DNA of 64,000 nucleotides from Phragmites australis (lineage: Eukaryota > Streptophyta > Magnoliopsida > Poales > Poaceae): assembly GCF_958298935.1 (NCBI RefSeq), contig NC_084931.1, positions 12,303,334 to 12,367,333 on the forward strand, given 5' to 3'. This document shows positions 32,673 through 44,623 of the stretch, in pieces. Position numbers and translations under genes: made by a program. The number at the start of each line of letters is the position of its first letter. The stretch's first letter is position 1. A model generated the notes under the pieces. The model had not been told where the DNA came from, searched no databases, and was given only the letters and a program-made list of their open reading frames with translations.

Positions 32673-35600
32673 ATGACACCAACAAACACTCATCAAAAGC
32701 GGACGCGGAAGCATACAAAAGGCGGCTCCTCCAACCCGGGCCAATTACTGGTCGGAGATGACGAGGTAATTTATTTGTTGGTGATTGCAAAATCTTCTAG
32801 ATGTTATGAATTTGGATTTACAATAATGATATAATTGTAGATGGATAGAAGATGAATGTACGATGCGAGCCGTGTGAGCGCAGAGTACAAGAATAACGTA
32901 GAGTGTTTCCTGGTAGTAGCCACAACGCACAAGTCAAATATACAGTCTAAATATATGTGCTGTCCATACATCGATTGTGAGAACAAGAGGCAGTTTTTCA
33001 CCATCTAGTAGATACATTCCCACTTGATGTAAAGGGGTTTTATTCCTAGCTATACCCGTTGGACCGAGCACGGCAAACCTAAGATCATACATGAAGGGCA
33101 ATACATTGGCAGAGAAGACGAAGACTTATGTACTGATATGCCGACTGACAAATATACCGATATGCCGCCTGCTAGAGATACGTTGGTCCATGATGATCTA
33201 GAGGAGATGTTGGCCGATGTTGACGATGATGATCTAGAGCAGATGTTGCACGACGGGGATGGAAACTTCACCAATGAAAGAGAGTTTCAAAAGTTCCAGT
33301 GTATGATAGAGGACTCTAAAACACTGTTGTTCCCGGGCTGCGAGAAGGAGCACACAAAGTTGTGTACTATACTTTCACTGCTACAATTGAAGTCAAGCAA
33401 TGGGTAGTCTGATACAAGCTTCAAAGAGTTGTTACTGTTCTTGAAGAAATTGCTTCCAAAGGGAAATATGCTACCGGAAAACATGTATCAGGCCAAACAG
33501 TTTGTGTGCCAATTGGGGTTGGAAGTGTAGAAAATATATACATGTCTAAACGATTGCATGTTGTATCGCAGAGAACATGCAGACTTGGAAGCATGTCTCG
33601 TCTGTCGTGCAGCACGGTACAAGCGTGACGATGATGATATCGATGGTGAAGGAAAGAAGAAAAGGCCTCCTGTTAAGGTAATGTGGTATTTTTCCTATAG
33701 TCCCCCGTTTGGAGCGAACAAAAGGCATGTCGAACTGATGCGATGGCACATTGAGGAGCGCAAGGATGATGGAATACTGAGATACCCTGCCAATTCTACA
33801 CAGTGGAGAAACATCGATAGGAAATACAAGGATCTCTTGGCAGAAGATGTGAGGAATATAAGATTGGGTTGAGTACAGATGGGATGAATCCATTCCGCAA
33901 TATGAGCAGTAGTCATATCACTTGGCTTGTGACTCTATGTATCAACCTTTCTCCTTGGTTATGTATGAAGTGGAAGTACATTATGATGCCGGTGGTGATA
34001 CTAGGACTAATGCAACCTGGTAACGACATCGATATATACCTGAAACCATTAATGGAAGATCTTGTAGTACTGTGGACTGATGGTGTGCAGGTATGGGATG
34101 CATACAAATGAGAGAACTTCACCCTACGTGCAATGCTATTCATAACAATCCAGGATTGGCCAGCCGTTGGCAACCTATTAGGTTAGACTGTCAAAGGCTA
34201 TTGTGCATATGTGCATTGCTTGGATGAAACATAGAGTATGTGGCTGAAGAACAACCGAAAATTGGTGTTAGGTCATCATAAATTTATTCTCAAGGATCAC
34301 CTCTACCACAACAACAGGAGAGCTTTTTATAGGAAAGTTAAGATTCGATCACATCCTAAACATTGTACTGGGAGAGATGTACATGAGACGGTAAAGGGAC
34401 TTAGGGTTATCCTTGGAAAGAGACACGTGAGTACACCGGTTCGAAAATTTAATGTTAGAGCTCCTATGTTAAAAACGAAATCTATTTTTTATGACTTAGC
34501 TTATTGGCCGGATTTGGTGGTTCAACATGTAATTGATGTCATGCACATTGAGAAGAACGTGTGTTATAGCTTAATTGGTACGTTACTAGACATACCTAGC
34601 AAAACAAAGGATAAAATCCAAGCACGGAAAGACCTGAAATATTTGAAACTAAAAAATGATCTACATCCCAAAGATATGGAAAAAGGTGACAAATATCTTG
34701 GTCCCGCCAGCTACAATCTGAGCAAGGCAGAGAAAATCGCAATGTACGAGTGCTTACATGGAATGAAAGTTCCATTTGGTTACTCCGCCAACATAAAGAG
34801 ATTAGTAAATATGACATATTTGAAATTAATTTGCATGAGGTCTCAGGATTGTCATGTGATGATGACACAAATACTTTCAATTCCAATTAGAGGTATTCTG
34901 CCGTTGAAGATCCGAAAGCCAATCATAAGGCTGTGTTAATTCTTCAACGCGATATCACAAAAGGCCATCAATCTGACCAAGCTAGATAACCTGCAGAAAG
35001 ACATGGTTGAGACTCTATCCTAGCTTGAGGCGTGTTCCCTCCATCATTTTTTGATATCATGGTACATCTCATCGTTCACATTGTGAAAGAGATACATATT
35101 CTTAGCCCCGTGTTTCTGCATCAGATATACCTTTTCGAGAGGTTCATGGGAGTTCTAAAGAAATATGTTCATGATCAAAATTGACCGGAAGGCTGCATGG
35201 CCAATGGTTGGGGAACCGAGAAGTCGCTGATTCCTGCGTCGGTATCATGAGTCTCAAATCGATTGGTTTGCCTATATCTCACCATGAGGGGTGGCTATAG
35301 GGGAAAGAGACAATAGGTGCAAACTCATTCCACAGTAATGACCCCATTTCATTCACGCAAGCATATTTCGTAGTTTTGCAATAATCAGTTGTAGTGGACC
35401 CGTATGTCGAAGTACACCAGAAGATGCTACGAACTCGGAAACCCAGGGAAGTCCAATGTTTGGATCGTGCGATAGCACCGAGATCATTTTGGTGCCTGGT
35501 TACATAGACAGGTGATAGATAAGAAGATAGAATGCGCTCAGTTGAATGTGTTGGCTCACGGACCCTCAACTACAATCCTCACATTCCAAGGATATGACAT

Positions 35601-36103
35601 AAGTTTCTATATATTTTATATGAGAGCTCAGGATAATAAGAGCGCCATCCAAAATAGCTGTGTCCATATAGATGCCTATGATTGCAATGGAAATAGGGAG
35701 ACCTACTACGGATTCATCGAGGAGATCTGGGAGCTCAACTATGGAGTGTCAAAGGTTCCTTTTTTCGAGTGCCAATGGGTCAGACTTCAGGGGGTGTGAA
35801 GATCAACAAGTACGATATGACTACAGTGGATAAAAGACTCGTTGGATATAGTGAAGAACCATTTGTACTTATGAATGATGTTATGCATGTCTTCTATATT
35901 AAGGACCCGACCCCAGCTAACAAGAAGGAGCGCCACGTAGTCCTTCAAGGAAAAAGAAGGATTGTCTGAGTGGAGAATATCGTTGACGAGGAAGACTACA
36001 ATCATTTCGATGCACTACCTTCTTTCAAAGAGGACGTTAACCTAGGTCCTATGGAAGACACCGACGAACCTCCATATGTGCGCTATGATCATAATGAAGG
36101 GTG
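32673..36103 (+). pseudogene. CACTA TNP2-like transposase with DUF4218 and DUF4216 (broken)
   Basis: Exon 1 (32673-32765, donor GTAATT) is followed by exon 2 from 32841. Exon 2 opens with the transposase-associated domain: MDRR*MYDASRVSAEYKN, CCPYIDCENKRQF. The stop at 32853-32855 stands where these proteins have Trp. The Transposase_21 region spans about 33590-34939 (PFGANKRHVELMRW, YLKPLMEDLVVLW, VIDVMHIEKNVCYSLIGTLL). DUF4218-like pieces occupy 34980-35290 (EVADSCVGIMSLKSIGLPIS in one frame). The DUF4216-like segment (35690-35970) includes FIEEIWELNYGVSKVPFFEC and SEEPFVLMNDVMHVFY. About ten stops and several frameshifts are present. It would catalyse cut-and-paste transposition if intact; it is not. 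Confidence 0.88.
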
Positions 36104-36119
36104 AATTGTTAAGACAAAG

Positions 36120-36425
36120 TAGCTAAATTGTATTAATTACTATGTATGAATTTGTTTTAGATGCAATTATACCTCACTTACGTTATGGAAGCTTCAATTT
36201 GTAGGCCTCACTAAGGTATATAGCAAGCCCCAATATAGAAACTTAGGTATGAACATATTTTTAATTTTTTTATTGAATTAGGAAATTGAACTATGAAATT
36301 TAGGTATATACAAAACTTAATTTTGGTATATAGGAAGTTCAATTATAAATAAATTTGTATTAGGATTTTAGGTCAATAGAATGTTAATAATTATAAATAC
36401 GACAAACTCAATAGCAAACACTTGA
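36120..36425 (+). repeat. Copy of the CACTA leader/intron sequence downstream of TNP2
   Basis: GATGCAATTATACCTCA...TATGGAAGCTTCAATT at 36160-36200 repeats 32110-32165, and the following TTAGGTATGAACATATTTTT segment matches the 129-bp repeat family. The transposase gene is thus bracketed by related AT-rich sequence. Confidence 0.75.
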
Positions 36426-36429
36426 ATAG

Positions 36430-36485
36430 CACATCGGTTTAATTGTTCGGTCTTACTTGTGGCAGGTCGTGGGTTCGACTCTCTG
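36430..36485 (+). other. tRNA-like B-box segment in CACTA element
   Basis: GGGTTCGACTCTC near 36471-36483, with an upstream TAGCACATCGGTTTA, resembles pol III internal promoter boxes. It lies just outside a block of CACTA-type subterminal repeats, as does the segment at 2516-2592. Confidence 0.35.
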
Positions 36486-36516
36486 CGCATGCGCAGCTAA
36501 ATCAAATTTTTTGTAC

Positions 36517-36710
36517 CTTGCACCTTTAGTGAAAGGGGTTTCACTACCAGTGAACATATTCGACCAGCAAAGAAAATTGTTTCACCACTGGTGGACTTAT
36601 TGGGCTAGTAGTGAAATATGTTTCATTGCTGATTGTCCTATTGAGCTAACAGTGAAGATCCACTTTCACTTCCGGTCATCATCTTGAGCTGGCAGTGAAA
36701 GTCCTCCTCT
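36517..36710. repeat. CACTA-type subterminal repeats inside the large element
   Basis: Alternating TTTCACTACCAGTGAA / CTAGTAGTGAAA / GCTGGCAGTGAAA motifs in both orientations, unlike the array at 31660-31860. This suggests the end of a second, nested CACTA element. Confidence 0.6.
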
Positions 36711-36830
36711 ATGAAAGTGCTCGACGCCCACGCTCTCTGACACATAGAAATTTTTTCCTCTTTCTAGCCTATGGCATCTGCCTAATCGCCTCCCAATGCA
36801 GAGGAGCCTGCACTTCGTGCCCTGCGCTGA

Positions 36831-37091
36831 TGTCCACCGCCACTGTTGCTGAGGACAACCACTCTGATGCCGAGGAGCTTGCCGCCTCCTCCCCGACGCC
36901 GAGGAACTTGTGCTATCGTGCAATGCGCCCTCGTCCACCACTGCCATCACCGAGGACTACCACCCCAACACCGAGGAGCTCACCACCTACACCCTGACGA
37001 GCACCCCAACGCCGAGGAGCCCACGCTGCCGTGCCCCATGCCCTCGTCCACTGCCGCCGTCGCCGTGGACTACCACCCCGACATCGAGGTA
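36831..37091 (+). pseudogene. Captured first-exon-like block with three ~105-bp internal repeats
   Basis: A GC-rich block starts at ATG 36831 (MSTATVAEDNHSDAEEL) and repeats the same peptide theme in other frames: PSSTTAITEDYHPNTEEL near 36930-36985 and PSSTAAVAVDYHPDIE near 37042-37091. It ends at a GAG|GTAGGC donor. The repeats are out of frame with one another, so the block is degenerate or was never one long protein. It probably belongs with the RNase H1-type exon at 38402. Confidence 0.4.
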
Positions 37092-37169
37092 GGCCTCCCG
37101 GCTCCCCCTCTATCTCCTTCTCCACTATGATTCCTAGGGTTTAAGCGCAAGTTCATACTGTTTCATGGA

Positions 37170-37480
37170 TGGCTGCTTATGTGTTCAAATGATAAGAACA
37201 GATGCTTGTGTGGTCCTTTTATGTGTTAAAATGATAAGAACATATGGTGCTTGTGGTCTTTTTGTGTATTCAAATGATAAGAACAGATGCTGCTTGTGGT
37301 CCTTTTGTGTGTTCAAATGATAAGAACAGATATGCTGCCTTGGTCCTTTTGTGTGTTCAAATAATAAGAATAGTTGCCGGTTATGGTCCTTTTGGGTTCA
37401 AATGATAAGAACAGATGCTGCTTTTGGTCCTGTTGTGTGTTCAAATGATAAGAACAGATGTTGCCTCGGTCCTTGCTGGT
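37170..37480. repeat. 43-bp minisatellite, about 7 copies
   Basis: Each unit carries GTGTTCAAATGATAAGAACA followed by GATGCTGCTTGTGGTCCTTT with small variations. It lies in the presumed intron between the captured exons at 36831-37091 and 38402-38545. Confidence 0.93.
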
Positions 37481-38400
37481 TTGTACTTGTATACTGAGAC
37501 ATATTTCTTGTGTTGTCTCTTTAGTGGGCTACCTATTATAATTTGATCCCTGGATGGTGTGCTGCTATAGTTTAAAGATTGATTAGCATATCAGATTCTA
37601 GATAAGGAAGTTGATTCGTCCTTTTTGTTCTGGCATTTCTTGTTTGAATCCTATTGTTCAGTCTCTATTTATGTCTCGACGGGAAATTGTTTGTCCTTTT
37701 CAGAATCTATGCTCTCTAATTTGGTACAGTAGCACTGTCAATGATGCTATTGTGTGATTTTTGAGAATTCTATCCATGTTCTAATAATAAGATGAGAACT
37801 TAGTAAATTGTCCAGTTGTTGATATACTCAATAGGATAATTAGAGGGCAGGACCTTGATTGTCCTAGGGCCAATTGTTATTCATTTCATGAGAGCACTTT
37901 TATACACCTACTATCTAGTTCTTGCTGTACACATGTTATCGGAAATTCTTGATTACAAATTGTTGTCATTTCTTATTATGATATTATTATTTACAACACT
38001 TGCACCATGGCCTTATTAGGTTCACATAATAGTGGAAGAAGAAGGATTTGTCCAAACTGTGGTCAATCTCCTTAACTTCCCTATTATGTGTGCCTAATAA
38101 GACCATTTGCTATAGCCACTGAAGCCATATTTCTTTTTTACTCCTATTACATGTTGTACTAAAAATTGCACAGTTTTCATACTTGTTTTTCTTTTTGCAA
38201 ATGATGAAATTGGAGACTATACATATGAATGCAAAACTCGAATAGGATGGTTATTACATATGCACCTTGTACATCTTTTCAATATCCTACTCGAGCTTGC
38301 AGTCATATATAATTATCTCCATATACTGATGCTAATGTTGTTATCATACTTGTTTTACATAATTTTTGGTGCCAGTGTGGTTTGTAGTATATCATTTTTT
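37481..38400. other. Intron-like AT-rich sequence without gene
   Basis: No ORF of note. It is bordered on the left by a donor-like site and minisatellite, and on the right by the RNase H1-type exon relic. Confidence 0.35.
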
Positions 38401-38401
38401 T

Positions 38402-38545
38402 GGAGTTAATGGATTCAAAGAAGCATGTTACAAAGGATACAAGTCCAAACAGGAAGCTGTTGCGGCATACAACAATTAAGTTATCTAGGCCGAGCTAAAA
38501 TTGGCTACCATTGAAAATAAGAAGAAGAAATGTGATTTTAGGTGT
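38402..38545 (+). pseudogene. RNase H1 N-terminal (viroplasmin-like) domain fragment
   Basis: The frame reads GVNGFKEACYKGYKSKQEAV then AAYNN*. This matches the hybrid-binding domain found at the N-terminus of eukaryotic RNase H1 and in plant viroplasmin-domain proteins (pattern ...V.GF..a.YKGY.S..EAv..Y). A stop follows at 38477-38479, then AELKLATIENKKKKCDF. The upstream Tyr/Val-rich half of the domain is missing or in another exon. It sits inside CACTA-derived DNA together with the exon-like block at 36831, so capture of a host gene is the simplest reading. Confidence 0.55.
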
Positions 38546-38871
38546 GAAGATATCGTAATCCTAGTTCTTATTGTAATCATTATTTTGCTATGTAAGATGA
38601 TGCGACTTATAAGGTCAATATGTCACTTGTCAGTACCATTGTGCATATTTGTGCCTATTTTGCTACGTAAGATGTGAATTTCTATTAAATGTGGTCATAA
38701 TGTACTCAGTTACAATATTATATGTGTATGCATTCTATCTATCGACTCCTTCATGGTTATCTCACTCTCCCGCCCTCGTCGGTTTTATCTCTATCTTCCT
38801 CCTTCTTTAGCTCTCTATATGTAGAATACTCAATCGCTCGTCATCATCGTATAAAGAACTCACAGGAAGGG

Positions 38872-41300
38872 ATGGCACTACCAACCCCTGATCCGGCTCA
38901 GGTGCCAGAAGGAGATGTAGTGTCGCTATCAAACATTAAAGAGGGTAGCCCCAGCCACTATCTCAACCTAGACCAAACAGATGCCTGTGCAGGCGATGAG
39001 GTAATTCATAAGTAGATGAATGCATATGTTCTACATATTATTGTATAGGATCTCAATAATGTTTTTTGCATATGCGCAAATGCTTGATGCTCTGGAGAGT
39101 CACGACAATGAGCAATCCCTAGACTGGAATCTTTTTCGAGGTCCCTCGAAGATGCCTATAGGACGATTTATGATCATGGAGGTCTCACAAGCAGGGGAGC
39201 CAACTGCACTAAATAGAGTTCTGGGCTATACAAGTTAGTTTGTGGGATTGCTATTAAGGATCACGTGCCTATTACGTACAGATTGTGGACTAGCGAATGA
39301 GGTGATTTGCATGTGGTTCCTGATTCGATTAAGAATGGCATCTTGTGGCTCAAGATATTAGAGACATATATGGAAGTAGTTAAACGTAAGACAATAAAGA
39401 TCATGGGCCTTTCATTGAAGAATTGGAAGGGCACATTGAACATAACCTATATCCAGAAAGGTACAACGCCAGACTTCCATAAATGGCTGTAACTTGAAGA
39501 TCATTGGCAAGTCTTTGTGGAGTACAAGTTCTCGGAAGAAGCACAGAGATTGAGTGAGGTGAACAAAGCAAACTCGAAGAAGAACCTCTAGCCCCACAAA
39601 GTCGGTAATTGTGGGAACATGAGGAAAGAATAGCAATGGCAACAATAGCTAGATGAACTATAAGAGAGAGGTTACACTCTTGAGACAGAAGGCTGGAGCG
39701 AATGATCGACACTCTACCTTTACTTGTCTGATGGAAGCTTATGCTTTACGACCTCCATAGATTAGGAATTAATGCAAACTCTTGCAAAGGCGGAAGCCCA
39801 TGGGCAGTCTGCACAAGGTTCCTTCAAGCTAGACAGGGATAATGATGAGCTCACCTTGGCACTGGGAAACAAGGAGCACGGTGATCGCACGTGAGGCGTT
39901 GGCGTGATGGGTTGGAAATATGGATTCCCAGGCGACGTCGATAGTTACAAGAGTCAAAAGAGATCCCAAGCAGAACAAGATGCAGAATGAGAGGTACAAC
40001 AAGCTAGGATGATGGAAATGCTCAAACAAGTGCTACAAAAGGTGAGGGAACATACAGAGAAAAAGATAGCACAAGTAGTACAATAAGCCCTATGCGTGAA
40101 TGGGGCGCCATTATGAGCGAACAGGAATGACCGGTAGCGTCTCCTGATTTTGCTCACTCCAGCCTCGGTTATCATTGGAGTAGCTGTGCGTCCACAGGAG
40201 TTCTGAGAGTTGACCCCATCACTTATACCGTCGACCTCATCACATCACAGACACCATGTGAACTACACATTGGTGCTAGGAACATTACCATCAAGGTGGC
40301 TTCTGGCGTGGCTTATCCCCACGGCTCCCATGAATATTTGTATGGATGTCCGATACCAAAGGGCTACACTGTGGTCGAAGTAGACGAAGTAGTTGACCTG
40401 TACCGTCATGTTGAGGTGGACTTCCCTACAGACGAGGGGGCGGACATTATAGGAGAAACAAGCACACATTCATCGCGTGGGAGAAGACGTACATAGTGTT
40501 TCCACAAGGGACAGCTCCTGAGAACCTCTTCTCTCCATGATACCCTGGCCGTCGCGTAGAAGAAGTCCACCTCCCCAGCCATTGCCTCGAAGAAGTCCAC
40601 CGCTCAAGAAGCCAGCGAATCAAGAAACCAACCATCAGCTCAGAAGTCACGATTAGGTTCCACAGCATCCAAGCAGATGACATCATCTAAGAAGTCAGTG
40701 CCATCTAAGAGGGTTTTGGAAACCAAGAATGTCTATTCACTCACTACTGATGAAACAAAAAAGATTGTGGATGCCAGTGTAACTAGACATTTCTATCCTC
40801 AACCACCTCCATCGAAGCCTATTGTGCCTGAAGATACCATGAAATTTTTCATGAATATGGCCAAAGCCAAACATACGGGGGCCGCTTCAAGTAAGCCACT
40901 GAGTGACTATGAACGTATCAGTAAGAAGTAGCCCAAGAGCAAATCAGGTCTAATCGTTTAGGATGCTCCAAACATTGGGGACTTCCTATCTTCTTCTAGA
41001 TTAATAGCAGAAGAACTAGCACAGCTTACTATAGGAGCGGACATTGCAAAGTTGGATGTTACATGACCATTTGAGTTGGACAAACGTTTGGTCAAACAAG
41101 ATATAGAAAGAAACCTTACAATTCAAATTCTAGTGGTACTTGGAGCAGTCCAGGCAGAGTTTTCAAGCATTCCCCGTAAGATACACATATGAATATTTTC
41201 TCAATGGGGAGGGCTCCTTCCGGGTGCAATTCTTGTACCTGTATGAACTGTACAAGGAAGATGCTCTCGATATGACGATAGTCATAGTGTGGACTCTGTA
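38872..41300 (+). pseudogene. CACTA second gene (TNPA-like / En-Spm-type plant transposase), broken
   Basis: Exon 1 (38872-39000; MALPTPDPAQVPEGDVV, donor GTAATT) is followed by blocks in changing frames: ESHDNEQSLDWNLFRGPSKM; ILETYMEVVKRKTIK with LKNWKGTLNITYIQKGTTPD; and ERGW- and Glu-rich segments including KYGFPGDVDSYKSQKR near 39920-39965. Then come ITIKVASGVAYPHGSHEYLY, GCPIPKGYTVVEVDEVVDL (40275-40400) and SSKKSVPSKRVLETKNVYSL (from 40680). The end reads FPVRYTYEYFLNGEGSFRVQ and LYELYKEDALDM (41170-41270). This layout is that of the DNA-binding protein gene of grass CACTA elements. Multiple stops are present and it is cut by the LTR at 41327. Confidence 0.8.
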
Positions 41301-41326
41301 AGTAACTTATGCATATAATTAACATT

Positions 41327-43537
41327 TGTAACACTCTAATTTTCAATTTTGCCAATTTATAAAATTTGCTAGAATTTAATTTAATTTTAAATCTTAGAAA
41401 AGGGAAAAAACCTATTTTCATAAAAAGAGAATCTAATTTGACATAGGAAATATTGGTTTGAGTGCATTCATGTTGAAATGGGCATGTAGGGTTTCCTTTG
41501 TTTTCTTTGGTTTTTATTTGTGGCTTTTCATTTGAATTTGTTTGCTTTGATTTGAATTCAAAAGTTTTTGAAAACAAGAAAAAGGTTAAAACTCTTCCTC
41601 GGGCCACCCTCTCCTCTTTTCGGCCCATCTCCCCGCGTTGGCCTACTTCTCCCGCCCTCTTCTTGCCTGGGCCGCCCCCTCGCACCGAGCTGGCCCAGCA
41701 CGGCAGCAGCTGTAGCCCAGCGCCGCGCTGCCCGCCTCTAAAGACGCCTTCCTGGTCCCTGCCTCACCTGAGCCACCGACAAAGAGCCGAGCTCTCCGCC
41801 GCCCCTCACCGTCGCTAGCCCTCTTCCTGCGCCGCCCTGCCATCGGTAAGCCACATAACAGATTCCCCATGAGCATCTTCATCTGTGCTGCTGCTCGCCA
41901 TCGCTACCAGCGAGCTGGAACCTGATTCCGGTGGGTTTTCGGCGAGTCTGCCGTCGCCTTCCCCTCGGTGCCGCCATACTCTCTTCCCCAGCCGGCAAAA
42001 CCATCACGAACCATTTGATCCAAAATACATGGCCCAGATTAGATCTAAAACGTACCTGTTCGGCATTCAACTAGAGCATGCCACATGTCCACTTTAATCC
42101 CAGTCAGCTTCCATGCCATGTCATCGCCATGTGTGTGCCACCCTAGCAGATCTTGCTGATATGTCAGCCTAGTCATACCCAGTTAGTAGCCACGCAACAA
42201 ATAGGGTTTTTCAGTACAAAAATAAATCTAATAATTCCCAAAATTGGTCATTTTGCAAATAGACCCTGAACTTTTCTGTAATTACAAAAAGATCTATCTT
42301 GTAACACTCAGGTCCCTAAACTTTTCCATAATTACATATAGGTCCCTCTATTTTTACAAAAAAGGTCCCTAGACTTTCTGTTAGTTACAAATTAGTCTTT
42401 TTCTTTTATAAAATAAACCCTAATCTTGTTTTAAGTGTATTCTTTTCGTCGTAGCTCCGTTTTAAGCAATTCTTGCGTAGTTAGATTCGTTTCTCTGAGC
42501 TCTATCTTTCTAGATAGGTTTTGTCTTGTTTTTATTTTATTTTATGCTCTGTTCTTAGTGTATTATGTTTGTGTGCTTTACCAGTAATTGTGCAATTAGT
42601 CAATAACACCCTGGATCAATTTAAGACCAGGAGCAAGAGTGCACTTAGCAGCAGAAAGGAGAAGGCAAGTGTCCTTGATCATCTTGAACCTATGTTTTAA
42701 AAGTTTTTTTTTACAAAATTAAATGCAGTGTCTGTCAATATGATGGGTAGTCACCTATGTTAGGGTTTTCCTTAGATTTCCCTTATCATCACTTGGAACC
42801 TAGATGGTTTATGTTAGGTGTTTTTTATGGGTAGAAGTGCTTAGCCATGCTTTTTGGATACTGGGAAGTGGCATAATCTTAACTAATGAACTTATGCAAC
42901 AATGGTGATTAAATTGTTAATGGTCTAGCAACATGAAACCTTAGGCCTTGAGCAAAGTAGTTTTGATGGTTGTCATAGTTATGATGTTGGTTTAGTGTTT
43001 CTAAAGTAACCTAAGTAAGGATCGATTCGTGGAGCAACAACCCAAGAAGTAACGTACCAACCACGAGCCTGATATGGGTAAGGCATGACATACTAGTTTG
43101 AGTCTATGCAGTGTGTTCTGGGTAGGAGTTGGACTCGCGTAAACCCTGGCAGTGAAACCTTGTGAGCAGATGCATACTAGACTAGTCTCTGGTTAGTGGT
43201 AAATGTCATTTAGTGATTTTTTGGTGGTACATCACTGGTGTGTGTTAAGTGTCTTGCAAACACGACAACATGGAATTCAGTGACTCGTGGGGAAAGCTAG
43301 AAAACCTCCACAGAGTGTTAAAAGCTGTTATAATAGCTGTGCCCACGGTTATGGGAGACTTAGATCCTCACATGATTATGGATTATGATTATGGATTGTG
43401 GTTATAGATTGTGGTTATGGTTCTGGTACAGATAGTACTAGATGGTTTTGGTTTTGGTAATAGTACAGGGAGTATTAGACAGTTATGGTATGCAAGGTGG
43501 AGTCTTATATGCTGGGTGTTGGACTGTATGTGTTACA
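41327..43537 (+). mobile_element. Solitary Ty3/gypsy LTR (2,211 bp)
   Basis: It starts TGTAACAC (41327) and ends GTGTTACA (43530-43537), a perfect 8-bp terminal inverted repeat of the LTR type. The distal part (about 42590-43070) is homologous to 63597-64000 in the LTR at the right edge of the window (shared: ATGATGGG, AACCTAGATGGTTTATG, CCTTAGGCCTTGAGCAAA). The flanking pentamers differ (ACATT / TTCAC), and the flanks are two different transposons, so this is not a simple solo LTR. A GGATTATGATTAT-type short tandem repeat lies at 43375-43432. Confidence 0.75.
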
Positions 43538-44003
43538 TTCACTTAATAACTGTTTAATGATTTTTTGAGTTCAACAAACTGATAAACAGCGAAACTATAT
43601 TTCACAGAATAATCTAAGCTACGATAGCTATTGTGTATATATAGGGGGGTATGAGAAGGTCGACCTAGTGTTGTGCAACCGTGGAGAGAGGCATGCAGAA
43701 CCTGGACTCCTACTCCGACACGATTACAAAACTCGGCAAGGTTCAAAACGGTGATGCAGCACATTATTCCTTTGACTCTGACTATACTATAAGATATATT
43801 GGGTCAAGCTCATATCCATTAGAAAGGGCTCATTGTAAGCTTTCCAGAATGTCTAAGATTGCCTAAAATGGACTTCGTATGAGAGAGTTATGCCTGTTTT
43901 ACTAAAATGCTGTCCGTGAACTCGACTTCGACCACAACCACAACTTCTACCACAACCACGACCACGACTAGAGCTCAGCCTTGAGTCCGAGTAGACTTGG
44001 CCT
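43538..44003 (-). mobile_element. 3' non-coding/LTR remnant of the minus-strand gypsy element
   Basis: On the minus strand it contains CATAACTCTCTCATACGAAG (an LTR-like signature) and a TATA box (CTATATATACACAATAGC near 43625-43645). It adjoins the pol stop at 44004 and is cut at 43538 by the LTR at 41327-43537. Confidence 0.5.
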
Positions 44004-44618
44004 TCAAGGAGTGACATCCGAGTAAGGTTGTGGTGCTTCTCTCACGTTCCTATGCAATAAAACATCACAAGAATTTAGTGGTAATCCATCCAAGAAAATA
44101 CAAACAGTAAGGAACGAGTTTACTTGGTGGTCTATTTGTCGTGCACATGCTCTTGTAATTGGATCTTGTATGATTTGGGGATTATTTGTGGTATTGATCA
44201 TATCCGAAGGAGCCATGGGCTCATCATCTTGCCCCTCTTGGAGTCATCCTTGACTCAAGCTCGTCTTCTTCTCCCAAATATGGCTTCAAATCTGAAATGT
44301 TAAACGTGGGACTAACCCCAAAATCTACAGGTAGGTCCAATTTGTATGCATTGTCATCAATTTTCTCAATTATCTTAAATGGTCCATCAGCTCTAGACAT
44401 CAACTTTGATTTTCTTAGTTTTGGAAACCTATCCTTCCTCAAATGCAACCAAACTAAATCACCGACTTCAAATTTTATTTCCTTCCTACCTTTACTTCCA
44501 GCAGTCTTATATTTTTCAGTCATGCACTCTATATTCTTTTTCGTTATGTCATGCAACTTAAGAATAAACTCAGCACATTCCTTAGCATCTAAAATAAGTC
44601 TTTCAAAAGTAGGCAAAG
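44004..44618 (-). pseudogene. Ty3/gypsy integrase C-terminal region (chromovirus type)
   Basis: Block 44618-44224 reads PLPTFERLILDAKECAEFIL, KFEVGDLVWLHLRKDRFPKL, RADGPFKIIEKIDDNAYKL and FNISDLKPYLGEEDELESR. These are the GPY/F-type module and end of pol in a common grass gypsy family. A short downstream block (44150-44004) holds DPITRACARQIDHQVNSFL, the tail conserved in the same family. It is separated from the rest of integrase by the solo LTR at 44624-46083. A stop divides the two blocks. Confidence 0.85.
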
Positions 44619-44623
44619 GCAGT
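44619..44623. repeat. TSD (left) of solo LTR
   Basis: GCAGT; right counterpart is GTAGT at 46084-46088, one mismatch. Confidence 0.75.

Larger units (their letters stand above)
31630..41321 (+). mobile_element. Large CACTA (En/Spm) element, decayed and truncated at its right end
   Basis: The left terminus is TACTACAAAACTAG (first C of CACTA changed to T), followed by inverted subterminal motifs of the GAGCCGGCAGTGAT type (31660-31860). The interior carries TNP2-type transposase with DUF4218 and DUF4216, then a TNPA-like gene, the usual two-gene content of grass CACTA elements. A second cluster of subterminal-like repeats (36517-36710) and captured sequence in the middle suggest a smaller CACTA nested inside. 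The right terminus was not found: coding sequence runs into the LTR at 41327. Confidence 0.75.

Noticed and set aside
37170..37480. Possible CRISPR-like array of regularly spaced repeats
   Set aside because: Units are contiguous 43-bp minisatellite copies without unique spacers, in a eukaryotic transposon.
41116..41685. A 189-residue minus-strand ORF
   Set aside because: It crosses the CACTA/LTR junction at 41327 and is antisense to TNPA-like coding sequence; no family signature.
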